A stretch of DNA of 21,608 nt from Thermoplasmata archaeon (GTDB taxonomy: Archaea; Thermoplasmatota; E2; UBA202; DSCA01), in assembly GCA_021159125.1 (NCBI GenBank), contig JAGGSL010000117.1:1-21608 (forward strand), written 5' to 3'. The notes beneath the pieces are model-generated. The model saw only the letters and a list, made by a program, of their open reading frames with translations, had not been told where the DNA came from and did no database searches. The translations under genes were made by a program, and so were the position numbers. Positions 6,896 to 15,703 of the stretch are shown here, piece after piece. How positions within the stretch are numbered: position 1 is the first letter of the stretch; each line of letters begins with the position of its first letter.

Positions 6896-7969
6896 ATGAA
6901 AGCTCTTGTTTTGGGCGGAGGAAAGATGGGCAGGGCCATTGCCTACGACCTTGTTAAAAGTGGTGCAGAAGTTCAGATTGGAGATGTGAGCATAGAGCAC
7001 ATTCGTTCATCCCACCTTTTGGAGGGAGTGGAGTTCATGAGAGTTGATGCCACCAATGCTCATGATGTGGAGCAGGCAATGAAAAAGAAAGATGTTGTTG
7101 TAAGCGCTCTTCCATATGACTTTAATTACAAAATGGCGAAGATGGCAATAAAGTGCAATACAAATTTCTGCGATCTCGGCGGCAATATGGCTATTGTGAA
7201 AAATGAGCTTTCGCTTCATGAAGCGGCAAAGAAGGCAGGAGTTACAATCGTTCCGGACTGCGGGCTTGCTCCAGGCATGACCAATGTCATAGCTTCATAT
7301 CTCATAAAAAAGGCAGATGCCAGAGAAATGCATATAAGGGTGGGCGGTTTGCCCCAGAATCCCGAGCCGCCTCTTAATTACGCTCTCGTTTTCTCCGTGC
7401 ATGGGCTGGTAAACGAATATATCGAGAAAGCGAAAATAATAAAAGACGGGAAGGTTGCAGAAGTGGAATCCCTGACTGGATTAGAGGACATATCTTTCCC
7501 TGAATTTGAGGGGCTGGAAGCGTTTTACACCTCGGGCGGCACATCTACATTGCCAGAAACTTTTTACGGCACGCTCGACGAACTGGATTATAAAACGATA
7601 AGGTACAAAGGGCATTGCGAGAAGATAAAATTTCTCAGAGACATGGGATTTTTTGATAGCGGTTACAGGCAATTCACAGAAGAAGTTATAGAGAAGGCAT
7701 TGAATAAAAAGGTGGATGATGTGGTTCTTGCGAGATGGGTGGCTTCAGGGGAGCGCAGCATAGTTGCGGATATGGTGGACTATTGCAGCAGGGATATCTC
7801 TGCAATGATGAGGACAACAGGATTTCCGACATCCATCATAGCCCAGATGATTGTGGATGGCAGTATAGAAAAAAGGGGTGCTTTACCTCCTGAAAAGTGT
7901 GTCCCTCCTGAAAAATTCATTAAAGAGTTAGGAAGAAGAAACATCATCATAAAGGAGAGGGAAATCTGA
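6896..7969 (+). CDS. Saccharopine dehydrogenase / lysine 6-dehydrogenase family oxidoreductase
   Basis: 357 residues. The N-terminus is a Rossmann NAD(P)-binding fold (VLGGGKMGRAIAYDLV, glycines 7-12), followed by DVVVSALPYDFNYKMAKMAI and NTNFCDLGGN, then VPDCGLAPGMTNVIASYL, which are typical of the saccharopine dehydrogenase/carboxynorspermidine synthase superfamily. The C-terminal half (YTSGGTSTLPETFYGTLDELDYKTIRYKGH) resembles L-lysine 6-dehydrogenase-like proteins, which carry out NAD-dependent oxidative deamination of lysine, but other reductive aminations in the family cannot be excluded. The start at ATG 6896 places the Rossmann glycines seven residues in, as expected. The 3' end overlaps the convergent folC gene by 23 bases. 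No other lysine or polyamine gene is nearby. Confidence 0.85.
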   Translation: MKALVLGGGKMGRAIAYDLVKSGAEVQIGDVSIEHIRSSHLLEGVEFMRVDATNAHDVEQAMKKKDVVVSALPYDFNYKMAKMAIKCNTNFCDLGGNMAIVKNELSLHEAAKKAGVTIVPDCGLAPGMTNVIASYLIKKADAREMHIRVGGLPQNPEPPLNYALVFSVHGLVNEYIEKAKIIKDGKVAEVESLTGLEDISFPEFEGLEAFYTSGGTSTLPETFYGTLDELDYKTIRYKGHCEKIKFLRDMGFFDSGYRQFTEEVIEKALNKKVDDVVLARWVASGERSIVADMVDYCSRDISAMMRTTGFPTSIIAQMIVDGSIEKRGALPPEKCVPPEKFIKELGRRNIIIKEREI

Positions 7970-9164
7970 TGCCCATCTCTTTCAATATTTTTCTTGCCCT
8001 TCCTGCCAGATAAAGTGAGCCTGTAATGCATATTAAGTCATTTTCACCTGCCATTTCTGCAGCTTTTTTTATGGCACTGCTAACTTCTTTTTCTTTCATG
8101 CATTCTCTGCCTGCTTTTTTTGCTATTGAACTTATGGTATCTGCATCTGCCGCTCTTTCGCTCCCTATGCTTGTTGCAATGATCTTTCCTTCGGGAAGGA
8201 ATTTTATCATGGATTCGATATTCTTGTCCTTCATTGCCCCGAAGATTATGAAAAGGTCATCATATCTGAAATCCTTTAATCCGTTTTGCATTGCTTTTAT
8301 GCCTGCAGGATTGTGAGCCCCGTCTATCAGAAATTTTCCTGCTTTCTCCATCCTTGCAGGGAGAAACGCCTTCCTTATTCCATTGACTATGCTTTCTCTT
8401 TTTACGCCTAATAACTCTGCCATCCTGACGGACATTGCAATGTTATACCCCTGAAATATTCCACTGAGCTGTGTTTCCAATTCATATTCTTCCTTGCTTT
8501 TCACCAGAAATTTTTTCGGGGCTATTCTTTTCCATGTTATGTCTTTACCTACCACATGCAGTTTCGCGTTGCATTCCTTTGCTTTTTTTTCTATGACCTC
8601 TAGCGATTCCCCGCTGCAGGCGGTGACTACATCCCCTCCCTTTATGATGCCTGCTTTCTCCTCTGCTATCTTTTTGATGCTTTCCCCGAGGTATTGCTCA
8701 TGTTCCATTGAAACGTTTGTTATCGCCGTTATCTCCGCCTCGACAACATTTGTGGCGTCGTACCGCCCTCCCATTCCAACCTCGATTACAGCGAAATCCA
8801 CCTTGCCCCTGAAATAAATCAGGGCGATGGCTGTCATGGCTTCAAAGAATGTCATCCCCTCGTCCTTTTTCATGAGCATGCCTGCGATTTTTGAGAGCGA
8901 AGAGTTGCTTATTTCTTCACCGTTTATGGTAATCCTCTCATTCAATCTTTCCAGGTGAGGCGATGAATATATTCCGGCATTGTAACCTTCTTCCTGCAGA
9001 ATTTTTCCGATAAACTGGCATACCGAGCCCTTTCCGTTTGTCCCCCCAACATGTATCACTCTGTAATCCAATGGAAAGTCCTCCATCAGGCTCTTCATCC
9101 TTTCAAGTCCTATCTTGATTCCCCTGCTTTTCAGCCCTTCCAGCCATCTCAGCTCTTCATTCAT
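7947..9164 (-). CDS. folC: Folylpolyglutamate synthase / dihydrofolate synthase
   Basis: 405 residues from ATG 9164. A TTG at 9167 would add one residue, but the ATG forms a TGATG junction with the purN stop and is preferred. The Mur-ligase-type P-loop GGTNGKGS (residues 40-47), YSSPHLERLNERI, VEVGMGGRYDATN and DGAHNPAG are all FolC signatures. The enzyme adds glutamate to folates, or to dihydropteroate, using ATP. The length is near the bacterial norm (about 420). Coupling to purN, which uses 10-formyl-tetrahydrofolate, fits a folate-based one-carbon pool. Methanogens usually handle their cofactors with CofE-type ligases instead. The 3' end overlaps the convergent dehydrogenase gene. Confidence 0.92.
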   Translation of the reverse strand: MNEELRWLEGLKSRGIKIGLERMKSLMEDFPLDYRVIHVGGTNGKGSVCQFIGKILQEEGYNAGIYSSPHLERLNERITINGEEISNSSLSKIAGMLMKKDEGMTFFEAMTAIALIYFRGKVDFAVIEVGMGGRYDATNVVEAEITAITNVSMEHEQYLGESIKKIAEEKAGIIKGGDVVTACSGESLEVIEKKAKECNAKLHVVGKDITWKRIAPKKFLVKSKEEYELETQLSGIFQGYNIAMSVRMAELLGVKRESIVNGIRKAFLPARMEKAGKFLIDGAHNPAGIKAMQNGLKDFRYDDLFIIFGAMKDKNIESMIKFLPEGKIIATSIGSERAADADTISSIAKKAGRECMKEKEVSSAIKKAAEMAGENDLICITGSLYLAGRARKILKEMGIRFPSPL

Positions 9165-9814
9165 CAAAATCCTTCCGAATACAGAACATCAGGCAGTGCA
9201 TATTTCATCCATGAATCCCCTTCTGTTATACGAACCCTCCTCCCTTCTATCTTCAATCGACCCTGCTCAAATAAATCTATGCTTCTTGGCAATATCTGAT
9301 GCTCCACTCTTAGTATGCGTTTGGCGAGCTTATCCCTGTCATCTCCTTCATGTACGCGGACTGCTGCCTGCAATATTATTGGCCCGTGGTCTGTTTTTTC
9401 GTCTATGAAGTGGGTAGTGCATCCCGTTATCTTCACGCCATATCTGAGGGCATCTCCCTGCCCGTCTGTTCCTTTGAACGACGGCAGCAATGCAGGATGA
9501 ATGTTGATTATGCGCCCGTACCATTTTTGCACAAATTGCGGGGAAAGAATGCGCATATATCCTGCACCAACAATAAGCCCTGCGCCCTTATCGCTGAATA
9601 TTTTATTTATCTCCTCCTCATGCTTTTTTCTGTCCGATGCATCTGAAAAATAGGCATCTATTCCGTGCTTTCTCGCCCTTTCAAGTGCAAAAGCATCTCT
9701 GTTATCGCTCACAACAGCAGCAACTTCTGCATTTATTTTGCCTTCTTTGCATGCATCTATGATCGCCTGCAGGTTTGTCCCGCTGCCAGATGCAAGAACG
9801 CCTACTTTCAGCAT
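9164..9814 (-). CDS. purN: Phosphoribosylglycinamide formyltransferase (GART)
   Basis: 216 residues. It transfers the formyl group of 10-formyl-tetrahydrofolate to GAR in purine synthesis. The start was set at ATG 9814: the frame is open to 9862, but PurN proteins begin right at the VGVLASGSGTNLQAI strand, and a TATA box (9831-9840) sits about 22 bases upstream of this ATG. The substrate loop GSGTN (10-14) is present, as are the catalytic Asn104 and His106 in INIHPALLPSFKG and Asp142 in EKTDHGP, matching E. coli Asn106, His108 and Asp144. Length is normal. Its stop overlaps the folC start by one base (TGATG), so the two are translated together. Confidence 0.95.
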   Translation of the reverse strand: MLKVGVLASGSGTNLQAIIDACKEGKINAEVAAVVSDNRDAFALERARKHGIDAYFSDASDRKKHEEEINKIFSDKGAGLIVGAGYMRILSPQFVQKWYGRIINIHPALLPSFKGTDGQGDALRYGVKITGCTTHFIDEKTDHGPIILQAAVRVHEGDDRDKLAKRILRVEHQILPRSIDLFEQGRLKIEGRRVRITEGDSWMKYALPDVLYSEGF

Positions 9815-9830
9815 GAATGTAAATTGCTGC

Positions 9831-9840
9831 GAGATATAAG
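9831..9840 (-). promoter_or_regulatory. TATA box for purN-folC
   Basis: On the minus strand this reads CTTATATCTC, about 22 bases before the chosen purN start (9814). The predicted mRNA is leaderless or nearly so. Confidence 0.55.
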
Positions 9841-9912
9841 GATTTAACTGTAACCTGGCCAATCAGCCTGGAAAACACGCTGCTCCGGCATGAAATCGTG
9901 ATGCTCTGCTCC

Positions 9913-11064
9913 TCACAGTGATTTGAGATATATCTCCCGCATGTCGGCGGGGGAGGCGGGGCGGGGGTTTGTCTTTGATATGGGGCTTTTGCCCGCCTCT
10001 TCTACAAATACATCTATCATATCCTCGTTCACTCCCAGCTCTCTCAGCCCGATATCCATGCCGAATTTCCTCAGAAATTTTTTCATTCCGTCAATGCTTT
10101 TCATGGCTGCTTCCTGTTCAGGCAGACCGTCTATATCCTCTCCGAAAAGTGAGGCAACGTTTGCGAACTTTTCAGGGCATAACGGAAGCGTGAATTCCAT
10201 ATATGCTAACGATAGGGCAGCCAGCCCTTCGCCATGGACAGCATTTAAATGCCCGCTCACAGGATGCTCTAACGCATGAAGGAGAGTTGTCCTGCTTATG
10301 TCTATTGCGAGCCCTGCAAGTGTGCTTGCCAGCGCCATTTTCTCTCTTGCCTCCATATTTTTTCCGTTTCTAAATGCTTCGTAAAGGTTGTTGATTATAA
10401 GCCGCATCGCTTCCTTTGCGTATAATTCGCTTATGGGAGTCGATAATCTGGAAACATAGGATTCGAGCCCGTGGAAGAAAGCATCTATTCCCGTTGCGGC
10501 AGTGAGCCGCGGAGGCATTGTTTTCATGAGCATTGGGTCCACTATGGCTGCAGCAGGATATGAACATTTGAAACCTGTTGCGTTCTTCTCTTTTGTCTCC
10601 GGATTGGTAAGAACAAAATATCTATCAACTTCGCTTCCTGTTCCTGCAGTTGTTGTTATCTCTATTATGGGCATTGCCTTTGACGGCGTTTCTCCTTCAA
10701 AGAAAGATGAAATTTCTTTGTTGTTCAATGATGCTATGGCTATTGCCTTTGCCGCATCCATCGCGCTTCCTCCTCCGCACCCTATGACCATATCGCATTT
10801 TTTGGATATGGCTGTATCTGCGCCTGCTTCAACTGTCGAGTATGACGGATTTGGCTCCACCTTATCGAAGATTACGGAATCAATGCCTGCCTCTCCTAAA
10901 ATTCTTTCAAGTTCATCGAGAATACCGCTTTTTCTCATGCTTTGTTTTCCTGTGACCAGCAGGGCTTTCTTTCCGTATCTTCCCGCCAGTGTGCCTATTT
11001 TCTCAAAACTTTTTGGCCCGAAATGCAGCTCAACAGGGTTATGATGGACAAACATTTTCACCAT
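9913..11064 (-). CDS. Iron-containing alcohol dehydrogenase (group III)
   Basis: 383 residues from ATG 11064; the open frame reaches a TTG at 11073, but TATA spacing (11083-11090) supports 11064. Family signatures: CGGGSAMDAAKAIA for NAD(P) binding (about residues 96-109), TTTAGTGSEVDRYFVL, and the four metal ligands Asp194, His198, His263 and His277, with His267 also kept (GIDAFFHGLE; LLHALEHPVSGHLNAVHG). It should oxidise primary alcohols or reduce aldehydes or ketones with NAD(P); the actual substrate cannot be told. It appears to be a single gene: its promoter lies just after the end of the pilus operon, and purN has its own promoter downstream. Confidence 0.92.
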   Translation of the reverse strand: MVKMFVHHNPVELHFGPKSFEKIGTLAGRYGKKALLVTGKQSMRKSGILDELERILGEAGIDSVIFDKVEPNPSYSTVEAGADTAISKKCDMVIGCGGGSAMDAAKAIAIASLNNKEISSFFEGETPSKAMPIIEITTTAGTGSEVDRYFVLTNPETKEKNATGFKCSYPAAAIVDPMLMKTMPPRLTAATGIDAFFHGLESYVSRLSTPISELYAKEAMRLIINNLYEAFRNGKNMEAREKMALASTLAGLAIDISRTTLLHALEHPVSGHLNAVHGEGLAALSLAYMEFTLPLCPEKFANVASLFGEDIDGLPEQEAAMKSIDGMKKFLRKFGMDIGLRELGVNEDMIDVFVEEAGKSPISKTNPRPASPADMREIYLKSL

Positions 11065-11082
11065 ATGCCTCAATAAAATCTG

Positions 11083-11090
11083 GCTATAAG
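11083..11090 (-). promoter_or_regulatory. TATA box for the iron alcohol dehydrogenase gene
   Basis: On the minus strand CTTATAGC is about 23 bases before ATG 11064 and lies just downstream of the stop of the preceding pilus gene (11105). Confidence 0.45.
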
Positions 11091-11104
11091 TAACTAACGC
11101 TGCC

Positions 11105-12838
11105 TTATATAATCAGTCTGAAAAGTATGTACGTGACAATGACCATTACTGTTCCGTGCCGCAGTCCTGCCGCTATCTTCCCTTCCCCGAGCAGCCCTGC
11201 AACCACTCCGTTTCCGATTGCCTGCACGATTGCCGTGCATATGTATATAAATTTGTATTCTTCTAGAGAAACGCTTCCGAATGATATGCTGCCGACGCTT
11301 GATACGGATTCTGTCGCCTTCGCGAACTCGGGCAGAAATGTGGCCGAAAGAATTACAATGACAGCGAGAAAAACAAAAAAAGCAACGTATATGATAAGAA
11401 GATACATCTGCATTTCCAGTCTCCTCTCTGCCTGCAGTATTTTTATCTCCCTTACATTTTTTGCTGCTGCTTCTATCACATCTGATATTTTTCCTCCCGC
11501 TTCAGATGCTTTTACAACAAGTGAGGTTGTTCTCTGTACAAGAGGTGTCTTTATTCTGTCTCCAAAGCGTTTCAGTGCTTCGGTGAATGGAAGCCCCCAC
11601 GATATCTGGACAGCCATTTTTCTTATTTCAGGCGTTAAATAACCATAATCGCCCTTTGCTGCCATTTCAACAGCTCTTGCCATCGTCATGCCTGCCTTTC
11701 TGGATTCTGAAAGATCTCGCAGAAATTCCGGGAATCTCTCTTCCATAAGACTCATCTTCCTTAATCTTGCATATTCATAAAAACCGAAGGGGCCTATGGC
11801 AGATAATATTGCATAAATTGCAAAATCTATGGAGTTTTTGGGCGAAAGGTGAAGGGGCCCGATTCCAGATATGATTCTAAACTGAAGCATTATCGCAATT
11901 GCGATAAAGACAGCGGTAAATGCGGCTGATGTGGAGAGAACCATTATCCTGTACAGGGTTTCTATATCATATTTTTCCCTTATTTCCCCTGCCTTTTCAG
12001 GCATTATGAGTATTATGTATAATATCAAACTGATGAGAAGGCCCACACCTGCAAATATTATTCCGTACTCCCAGTGTATGTTATGGAGCATTACCTCCCC
12101 GGGAAGTCCTACCACTGCTATTATATTCGCTATTATGAAAAGTACTATGAATATTACAATGGCGAGATATATCACGTTCCTCCTCATTATCATCGGTCTT
12201 TCTTCCCTGAACTTTGTTCTCTCGTATACCCCTATGACCGACTCTGTGGGGGTGGGCATTTCTCCGCCCATCATAAGGGAGGAAACTTCAAAAAGCAGGG
12301 CGATGTTTAATAGAAAGAGCGGGTTTGCCATGTTTTTTATCGCGGGAATCACATCCTTTGGGAGATGTATGCCGACATTCAGCTGGGAGCCTATCACAAT
12401 GGCGGTGAATGCAAATGCAATGAGGAAAAGAATTGTATATCCGCGGCTTTCTTCAACAGTGGGTATTGAAAGCACGGTATACAGCATTAAAAGTATTACA
12501 CCCCCAAGCATTATGGTTATCAGAACAGGGGATATGGGCATATTCAGGAAAAGTATGAATATATTCAGCAATGTTGAGAAAATAATTAGCACAAATGTTA
12601 TGATTGATGAAAGAAAGTATTTCCATTCGGATTCCTTATATTCCGCCGATACAAACGGTAGCATATCCTCCTTTATCTTTCTCTGAGCCCATGAAAATAT
12701 CAGAAATGCGCCCATAGCTGCCCCAAGCAGCAGGTTTGAGGTTGTAAGCGCTCCTATCACTCTTGCAACGACAGATAGGGCTATTATGGTCAGAATAGAA
12801 ACGAATGCAATCCAGGAAATCCTTCTGCCTATCATCAT
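11105..12838 (-). CDS. Archaeal Tad/type IV pilus-like membrane protein (GspF/TadC family), second platform subunit
   Basis: 577 residues, the third gene of the pilus operon. Around nine to ten hydrophobic segments are visible, an N-terminal membrane region of about 370 residues being followed by a GspF-type domain: LPEFLRDLSESRKAGMTMARAVE, ISWGLPFTEALKRFGD, VVKASEAGGKISDVIEAAAKNV, then closing membrane helices. This size and layout match FlaJ/TadC-like proteins of archaeal pili, in which the cytoplasmic loop docks on the ATPase and the membrane core holds the pilus base. Start ATG 12838 overlaps the stop of the upstream gene by four bases (ATGA), so translation is coupled. The platform role comes from family knowledge; no pilin is nearby to say what is assembled. 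Confidence 0.88.
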   Translation of the reverse strand: MMIGRRISWIAFVSILTIIALSVVARVIGALTTSNLLLGAAMGAFLIFSWAQRKIKEDMLPFVSAEYKESEWKYFLSSIITFVLIIFSTLLNIFILFLNMPISPVLITIMLGGVILLMLYTVLSIPTVEESRGYTILFLIAFAFTAIVIGSQLNVGIHLPKDVIPAIKNMANPLFLLNIALLFEVSSLMMGGEMPTPTESVIGVYERTKFREERPMIMRRNVIYLAIVIFIVLFIIANIIAVVGLPGEVMLHNIHWEYGIIFAGVGLLISLILYIILIMPEKAGEIREKYDIETLYRIMVLSTSAAFTAVFIAIAIMLQFRIISGIGPLHLSPKNSIDFAIYAILSAIGPFGFYEYARLRKMSLMEERFPEFLRDLSESRKAGMTMARAVEMAAKGDYGYLTPEIRKMAVQISWGLPFTEALKRFGDRIKTPLVQRTTSLVVKASEAGGKISDVIEAAAKNVREIKILQAERRLEMQMYLLIIYVAFFVFLAVIVILSATFLPEFAKATESVSSVGSISFGSVSLEEYKFIYICTAIVQAIGNGVVAGLLGEGKIAAGLRHGTVMVIVTYILFRLII

Positions 12839-13722
12839 ACCTCCGGGCTCATGGAGCTTATGACAACCGCAAACCCCAGATGGGCAAGTGGAAGCATTAT
12901 GAAAGTAACCATATACATTATCAAAAGTGAGGAGCCGCCTCCACCCCCTGAGCCCACCATGCTCATTACAGATACCATAACTATGAGGAAAAGCGGCGCA
13001 GCCACAACGACAGTCACATAGCTCTCCGCAAGCACCCCAAGCGTTTCGAGGAATTCTTTCTGATTTCTTCTGTTCTCACGCATATATTCTTCCGATTTTG
13101 CAAAGAAATATTTTTTCAAGTCTCCGCCAGATGTGACAGTGGTGATAGCTCCCTGGATAAACTCCTGGAATTTTATTGAAGGCGTCCTGTTCGCCGCATT
13201 TCTTAGGGCGGTTACTATATCTATATTGAATATGGACATGTCTCTGTAGATCCATGCAGCTTCCTTCTGAACCTCGCCGTATATGGGTTGCTCTGCAAGG
13301 CTTTTAAATGCAAGCGCAGGTGTGACACCTGCAGAAGCCATCGCCGCAAGAAAATTTAGTGCGTACGGGAGTTTATTGTCGATGTCCTTTTTCCTTGAAT
13401 TTGCCTTGCTTTCCGGAATCATCATTGTTACGAGATATGCCATTGCTCCTATGAGTATGGGGGCGGGAATTACTATAATAAGGAGTTTGGTCGGAAGAAT
13501 TATGCCCATTCCCGGCAACAAAAAGAGATATATAAAAATAAATGCAACTCCTGCAACAGCGCCAATCACTCCGTTCATCCATGCATATGCAATGTACGCC
13601 TCAGGGCGCACTTCTATGTATGCTCTTTCTATGGCCCTCTTTATATATGCAATCTGGGTGGATTTTGATGCCCTTTTCCCGAAAATTTTATAGCAAATAC
13701 TTTGGTACTTACTCAGGGGCAT
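12835..13722 (-). CDS. Archaeal Tad/type IV pilus-like membrane protein (GspF/TadB family), first platform subunit
   Basis: 295 residues. The frame is open to 13764, but ATG 13722 is preceded by AGGAGGG (13731-13737) with an 8-base gap, so it is the better start (MPLSKYQSICYKIFGK). Two N-terminal membrane helices (about residues 52-105) are followed by a GspF domain (LPYALNFLAAMASAGVTPALAFKSL, FQEFIQGAITTVTSGGDLKKYF), and two C-terminal helices, one preceded by a glycine-rich loop (VGSGGGGGSS). It lies between the ATPase gene (14-base overlap) and the larger membrane subunit (4-base overlap). Like TadB, it should form the inner-membrane platform together with TadC. Confidence 0.88.
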   Translation of the reverse strand: MPLSKYQSICYKIFGKRASKSTQIAYIKRAIERAYIEVRPEAYIAYAWMNGVIGAVAGVAFIFIYLFLLPGMGIILPTKLLIIVIPAPILIGAMAYLVTMMIPESKANSRKKDIDNKLPYALNFLAAMASAGVTPALAFKSLAEQPIYGEVQKEAAWIYRDMSIFNIDIVTALRNAANRTPSIKFQEFIQGAITTVTSGGDLKKYFFAKSEEYMRENRRNQKEFLETLGVLAESYVTVVVAAPLFLIVMVSVMSMVGSGGGGGSSLLIMYMVTFIMLPLAHLGFAVVISSMSPEV

Positions 13723-15703
13723 TTCCAGAACCCTCCTCTTTATCTTCCGACGTTTCTTCACCACCTGACTTTTCTTCCTGAATTTCGTTTCCTTCGACGG
13801 TATCTTTTACTGCCTCTTCATGCTCTTCGCCTTTATCCCTATCTTCTTGGGATTTCTCGTCTTTCTTCTCTATGTATATCTCCTCGACCTCTTCCTCTTT
13901 TATCTCCCCTTCCTCCGTAAATGTTTTCATTTCTCTTTTTGAAGTTTTTTCCTCTGACCCTCTCACTCTTTTCATTACAGATTCGGGATCTTTGTAGTAA
14001 GCAGCTATAACTTCGCCAACTTCAATATAATTTTTTATTCCTTTCTCTACCATCCACTTTATGACATCTCTCCTGCGAGTGAATTCTTCATTCAGTTCTT
14101 TGTCAGTCCAGTTTCGCTGTTCCGCCACATTATCAAGCACATGCCCTTTGCCGTAATAATCAAACGAATCCTTTCTCGGATTCCAGCTGAAAACCTCGTT
14201 TGTCAATATGTCGTCTGTTGTTGGGTCTATGCCCACAATTTCAACAATTTTTTTGATTCTTCTAACCCTCTTTCTCCCTATCCTTATCATTGCCTGTATG
14301 GCAACAATGTTGAGTGCCTGGAGCTGTATCCTTGGGATGTTTATAGGGTCTCCCTCCAGTCTGTGAACAACAGAAAATATGGAATCAGCATGCATGGTGG
14401 AATACACGGTATGGCCTGTTGCCATCGCCTGAAAAAGCACAACCGCCTCCTCCCCCCTGATTTCTCCCACAAGTATGTACTCGGGGCGCTGCCTCAGGGC
14501 AGCTTTCAGGAGATCGAACATTCCGACTTTGCTTCCCTCGCCTGATTCCGCAGTCCCTTCTCTAGTTACAGACGCTATCCAGTTTGGATGGGGGAGATTG
14601 ATTTCTCTGGTGTCCTCAATTGACACGATTTTCATCTCGGGGGGTATGAAAAGGCACAGAGCATTCAACGATGTGGTTTTTCCTGAGGCCGTTCCTCCTG
14701 CAAGTACTGCAGATGCGCCGTTTTCGATTGCCAGCCAGAAATATGCAGCGATTTCTGGCGAGATAGTATTGAACTCTACCAGATGACTTGGAGTGAGCGG
14801 TTCTTCCCTGAACCTCCTTATTGTGAAATTTGAGCCCATGGATGAAACTTCTCTCGAGAGGCATGCCTGTATTCTGGAGCCGTCGGGCATTGTTGCATCC
14901 ATTAAGGGACGGGCTATGGAGATATGCCTTCCGCATTTCTGGGCAAGCTGTATTACAAAACTGTCCAGCTCCGCTTCGCTTGAAAATGATATGTTTGTTT
15001 TCAGTGATTCGTAGTTTCTGTGATAAATGTAAATGGGAACGCGGGGTGCATCGCATGAAATATCTTCTATCATTGGGTCGTACATCAAAACATCTATTTT
15101 ACCATATCCAAGGAAGTCCCTTATTATGTAATACATTATTTTTTCTTTCGATACATCACTTAAAGAAATTGAATAATCCCTGATAGCTATTTCAACATTT
15201 TTTCTCAGATAGTCCCTTGCTTCATCTTCGCTGAATTCGGTAAGCTCAATGTCCATTGTTTTTATCAGCGTTTCCTTCAAAAATTCGAATATCCTATTTT
15301 CTTCTATGGAGAGAGTTGGTTCAAGCACCTCGTATTGATATTCGTGTTTTTTGTTATCGTAAGTTATCCTTATGTACGAAAATGGCTTGTGTATGGGATG
15401 AAGTTCTACAACTTCTATATTATCCTTTTTCGGCGGAGATAAATCAACGATATCTTCGTACTCCCCAACTATCTCATCCACCATTTTTCCGGATTTTAAA
15501 TCAAATAATCTGTCCCTTGCTTTTGCCTTTTCTTCCATTCGGTGGAGATTCATCAGCTCCTCGATTATTTTTTTCCTTACTGATAATTTCTTCCCTATGT
15601 CAATACCTTCGATAAGCTCTGTTGCCACCTTTTTTTCTTCTTTCTTCTGCTTCTGGAGTGCAATCTCCTCTTTTTCCATTGGAGCACCGAATATCTTAAA
15701 CAT
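13709..15703 (-). CDS. Type II/IV secretion (Tad/VirB11-like) pilus assembly ATPase with an acidic C-terminal tail
   Basis: 664 residues, first gene of the pilus operon. Charged N-terminal region (1 to about 90), N-terminal docking domain (about 95-320), then the ATPase core: Walker A GGTASGKTT (336-344), Asp-box-like SIEDTREINLPH (361-372), Walker B-type ILVGEIRGEEA (410-420) and His-box ATGHTVYSTMHAD (428-440). It powers pilus or archaellum-like assembly in the cytoplasm by ATP hydrolysis. After about residue 580 comes a tail of some 84 residues, mostly Glu, Lys and Asp and without predicted structure, unusual for this family. The start at ATG 15703 has no ribosome binding site; an AT-rich stretch at 15726-15735 sits at TATA distance. 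An internal Met9 is an alternative start. Confidence 0.93.
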   Translation of the reverse strand: MFKIFGAPMEKEEIALQKQKKEEKKVATELIEGIDIGKKLSVRKKIIEELMNLHRMEEKAKARDRLFDLKSGKMVDEIVGEYEDIVDLSPPKKDNIEVVELHPIHKPFSYIRITYDNKKHEYQYEVLEPTLSIEENRIFEFLKETLIKTMDIELTEFSEDEARDYLRKNVEIAIRDYSISLSDVSKEKIMYYIIRDFLGYGKIDVLMYDPMIEDISCDAPRVPIYIYHRNYESLKTNISFSSEAELDSFVIQLAQKCGRHISIARPLMDATMPDGSRIQACLSREVSSMGSNFTIRRFREEPLTPSHLVEFNTISPEIAAYFWLAIENGASAVLAGGTASGKTTSLNALCLFIPPEMKIVSIEDTREINLPHPNWIASVTREGTAESGEGSKVGMFDLLKAALRQRPEYILVGEIRGEEAVVLFQAMATGHTVYSTMHADSIFSVVHRLEGDPINIPRIQLQALNIVAIQAMIRIGRKRVRRIKKIVEIVGIDPTTDDILTNEVFSWNPRKDSFDYYGKGHVLDNVAEQRNWTDKELNEEFTRRRDVIKWMVEKGIKNYIEVGEVIAAYYKDPESVMKRVRGSEEKTSKREMKTFTEEGEIKEEEVEEIYIEKKDEKSQEDRDKGEEHEEAVKDTVEGNEIQEEKSGGEETSEDKEEGSGNAPE
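13731..13737 (-). promoter_or_regulatory. Ribosome binding site deciding the TadB-like start
   Basis: Minus strand AGGAGGG ends 8 bases before ATG 13722, inside the 3' end of the ATPase gene. It favours 13722 over the upstream candidate at 13764. Confidence 0.7.

Noticed and set aside
10502..11044. 180-codon plus-strand frame opposite the iron alcohol dehydrogenase
   Set aside because: It mirrors a well-conserved enzyme gene with all metal ligands; the frame is a shadow from codon bias.
11931..12686. 251-codon plus-strand frame opposite the TadC-like gene
   Set aside because: Its hydrophobic stretches are the antisense of membrane helices of a real pilus protein. No ribosome binding site or promoter fits it.
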